Source: Chitinophagales bacterium (GTDB lineage Bacteria > Bacteroidota > Bacteroidia > Chitinophagales > Chitinophagaceae). From it: a stretch of DNA of 6,730 nt. A model generated the notes under the pieces. It was not told where the DNA came from and searched no databases. It was given only the letters and a program-made list of their open reading frames with translations. The stretch covers positions 1-6,730 of the forward strand of contig JAAFHG010000204.1 of the NCBI GenBank assembly GCA_013297585.1, in the 5' to 3' direction. Shown in pieces: positions 5,663 through 6,730 of the stretch; within the stretch, counting starts at the first letter, position 1, and the number at the start of each line of letters is the position of its first letter. The translations under genes were made by a program, and so were the position numbers.

Positions 5663-6100
5663 GTGGCGTACGAGAACAACGACAAGCAGAAAGAAAGTGT
5701 TTACAGTAAACGCATTAGAGCAGGTAAAAGAAGAACTTACTTTTTTGATGTAAGAGAAACGAGAGGTAACGATTTTTACCTTACCATTACTGAAAGTCGT
5801 AAGCGTTTTGAGAGTGATGGCTACGACCGTCATAAAATTTTTGTATATAAAGAAGATTTTAATAAGTTTATAAAAGCATTAAACGAAGCAGTTGAGTATG
5901 TAAAAACTGATTTAATGCCAGATTTTGATTTTGATGCATTTAATCATGAATATCCTGAAGACGGCGAAGGTGGAGGTTATACACCTTATGTGGCTGAAGC
6001 AAAAGAAGAGGTAGTGCAAGCAATTGTAGATGTGACGCCAGAAGTGGTTGTAAGTGCTGTACCATCGGCTAATTCAGTTGAAGAAGTAGATAAGTGGTAA
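5663..6100 (+). CDS. PUR-alpha-like DUF3276 nucleic-acid-binding protein
   Basis: A 145-residue cytoplasmic protein. Residues about 13-82 form a PUR repeat: VYSKRIRAGKRRTYFFDVRE is followed by the strand DFYLTITESRKRF, then HKIFVYKEDFNKFIKALNEA, the usual four strands plus helix. PUR proteins, including bacterial ones such as Borrelia BpuR, bind single-stranded DNA or RNA as dimers, and the Bacteroidota versions (DUF3276) are small, single-repeat and widely conserved. Residues 83-145 are an acidic, Gly/Val/Glu-rich tail that is probably disordered, giving a basic binding domain with an acidic extension. GTG at 5663 is the start: it directly precedes AYENND, lies 32 bases after the predicted transcription start, and no ATG fits. 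Its own strong promoter and terminator make it monocistronic and probably well expressed. Exact targets are unknown. Confidence 0.9.
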   Translation: MAYENNDKQKESVYSKRIRAGKRRTYFFDVRETRGNDFYLTITESRKRFESDGYDRHKIFVYKEDFNKFIKALNEAVEYVKTDLMPDFDFDAFNHEYPEDGEGGGYTPYVAEAKEEVVQAIVDVTPEVVVSAVPSANSVEEVDKW

Positions 6101-6122
6101 TACCATTTTATGAATAATTTTT

Positions 6123-6156
6123 AAAAAGCCATTGACGCAACGTCAGTGGCTTTTTT
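6123..6156 (+). terminator. Intrinsic terminator of the PUR-family gene
   Basis: AAAAGCCATTGACG (6124-6137) pairs with CGTCAGTGGCTTTT (6141-6154) around a CAA loop, 14 pairs with one G-T wobble, ending in six T (6151-6156). The A-run on the left arm means it could also stop transcription from the other strand. Confidence 0.88.
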
Positions 6157-6261
6157 GTTGTGCCTAGTAACTATTTACTGCTTGGTTACAACGGCTTTAC
6201 CTAAACAACACACCACGTTTTGTAGTAGAACGTTCAAGCATGTATTGTCTACTACTACTAC

Positions 6262-6290
6262 TTTATAGTTGTGCATGTAACATAGCTTTG
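6262..6290 (+). promoter_or_regulatory. Promoter for the 48-aa membrane peptide
   Basis: TAGCTTTG at 6283-6290 is an exact -7 match; TTTA at 6262-6265, 17 bases upstream, is one base off the -33 TTTG. Transcription would start near 6297, after the ATG at 6240 and about 33 bases before the ATG at 6330. Confidence 0.5.
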
Positions 6291-6329
6291 TTAAACATTC
6301 CTAATAGTTGTTTCCTAAAATCCCAAACC

Positions 6330-6476
6330 ATGAATACCAACCTTCTAGCCATTGTTTTTCTAGCAGCTTTTTTACTAATATATATTGGTAAACGCTTGTA
6401 CACAGCGTATTTAATTACAAACCTAGTTAAGCAGCAAAAATTGCAAGAGCATTTACAATTGTTTAAGCCCTCGTAG
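6330..6476 (+). CDS. Small single-span membrane protein, 48 aa
   Basis: The open frame begins at 6240, but the promoter match at 6262-6290 puts transcription start after that codon, so the ATG at 6330 is chosen. The product starts MNTNLLAIVFLAAFLLIYIG, one membrane span at about residues 5-20, followed by KRLY and a short polar tail with KQQKLQEHLQ that may form an amphipathic helix. The positive residues right after the span predict the tail in the cytoplasm and the N-terminus outside. No lipobox or signal cleavage site is visible in this version. Family not recognised; the form resembles many unnamed one-span peptides of Bacteroidota. The (TAC)4 run at 6249-6261 lies ahead of it. Confidence 0.5.
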   Translation: MNTNLLAIVFLAAFLLIYIGKRLYTAYLITNLVKQQKLQEHLQLFKPS

Positions 6477-6525
6477 TATTAATTTTCTACAATTAGCATC
6501 GCACAACCCCACAATATCCTATTGA

Positions 6526-6550
6526 TTTACGCTCTAAAAATTTGCGTAAA
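6526..6550. repeat. Hairpin upstream of the secreted-protein gene
   Basis: TTTACGC (6526-6532) and GCGTAAA (6544-6550) are perfect inverted repeats around 11 bases. No T-tract follows on the plus strand. It sits 23 bp before the start codon at 6574 and could be an operator or leader hairpin; there is no further evidence. Confidence 0.35.
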
Positions 6551-6573
6551 GCCCATATCCTAAAGTCTATTTT

Positions 6574-6730
6574 ATGAAACTCCGTAATTGTTACTTGCTA
6601 TTGCTACTGTTAATCAGTTCAAGCGTTTTAAAAGCACAGTACACCACTACGCATTATGTAGCACCAAGCCCATGGAGCTATTTTAGCCGTTATAATGAAT
6701 TGGTAGTTACTACATTAAGCAATACACCTG
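6574..6730 (+). CDS. Secreted protein, N-terminal fragment (cut by window end)
   Basis: The frame opens at ATG 6574 and runs off the right edge after 52 codons. The start is a clear Sec signal peptide: MKLRN, a run of six Leu at residues 8-13, then ISSSVLKA with probable cleavage after Ala21, leaving a mature N-terminus Gln-Tyr. The next visible residues, HYVAPSPWSYFSRYNELVVTTLSNTP, resemble the beginning of large Bacteroidota surface or secreted proteins, many of which carry C-terminal type IX secretion sorting domains; that domain is out of view, so this is a guess. No promoter of the TAnnTTTG type was found between 6477 and 6573, and the AT-rich leader holds only the hairpin at 6526-6550. 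Confidence 0.7.
   Translation, partial: MKLRNCYLLLLLLISSSVLKAQYTTTHYVAPSPWSYFSRYNELVVTTLSNTP

Noticed and set aside
6240..6329. N-terminal extension of the small membrane protein, with a lipobox-like LLYSC
   Set aside because: The predicted transcription start near 6297 lies after this ATG, there is no basic N-terminal residue, and part of the text comes from a (TAC)4 run.
1..6730. CRISPR array, tRNA, rRNA or integron attC sites
   Set aside because: No regularly spaced direct repeats, no tRNA-like cloverleaf with anticodon and no R'/R'' core pairs were seen. The palindromic elements do not have these features.

Overview
The window looks like chromosomal DNA of a low-GC member of the Bacteroidota, perhaps a Chitinophagales-type bacterium (order is an inference). 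Three things support this: matches to the Bacteroidota promoter (TTTG at -33, TAnnTTTG at -7) ahead of several genes; a DUF3276/PUR-type nucleic-acid-binding protein typical of the phylum; and the start of a secreted protein of Bacteroidota style at the right edge. No Shine-Dalgarno sequence stands out before any gene. Three of the larger genes appear to use TTG or GTG starts.

Layout: 1-315 is AT-rich noncoding DNA with long-spaced inverted repeats. 316-1089 encodes an unrecognised 257-residue protein. 1094-1186 holds three hairpins in a row, resembling a small palindromic intergenic repeat. 1288-1434 encodes a 48-residue Pro/Lys-rich peptide whose end overlaps, tail to tail, a 170-residue three-helix membrane protein on the minus strand (1396-1908). 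Divergent from the latter, 2049-3209 encodes a 386-residue protein with a C-terminal PD-(D/E)XK nuclease domain, followed by an intrinsic terminator. 3210-3656 is a repeat-rich gap: a short signal-peptide-like ORF that may be a relic, an 81-bp palindromic element able to fold into a three-way junction, and a CCTTTG repeat that runs into the likely promoter of the next gene.

The right half reads as ordinary core genome: an MsbA-like ABC exporter half-transporter (3657-5564), the PUR-family gene with its own promoter and terminator (5663-6156), a 48-residue single-span membrane peptide (6330-6476), and the first 52 codons of a secreted protein (from 6574).

The accessory part is 1190-3240. It is AT-rich (about 22-35% GC in sampled rows of the nuclease gene, against about 42-45% in the exporter), is bordered on both sides by palindromic repeats, and pairs a nuclease with a membrane protein of effector-like topology across a 140-bp divergent promoter region. 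That is the best candidate here for an undescribed system, possibly defence related, but the function is inferred from architecture only.
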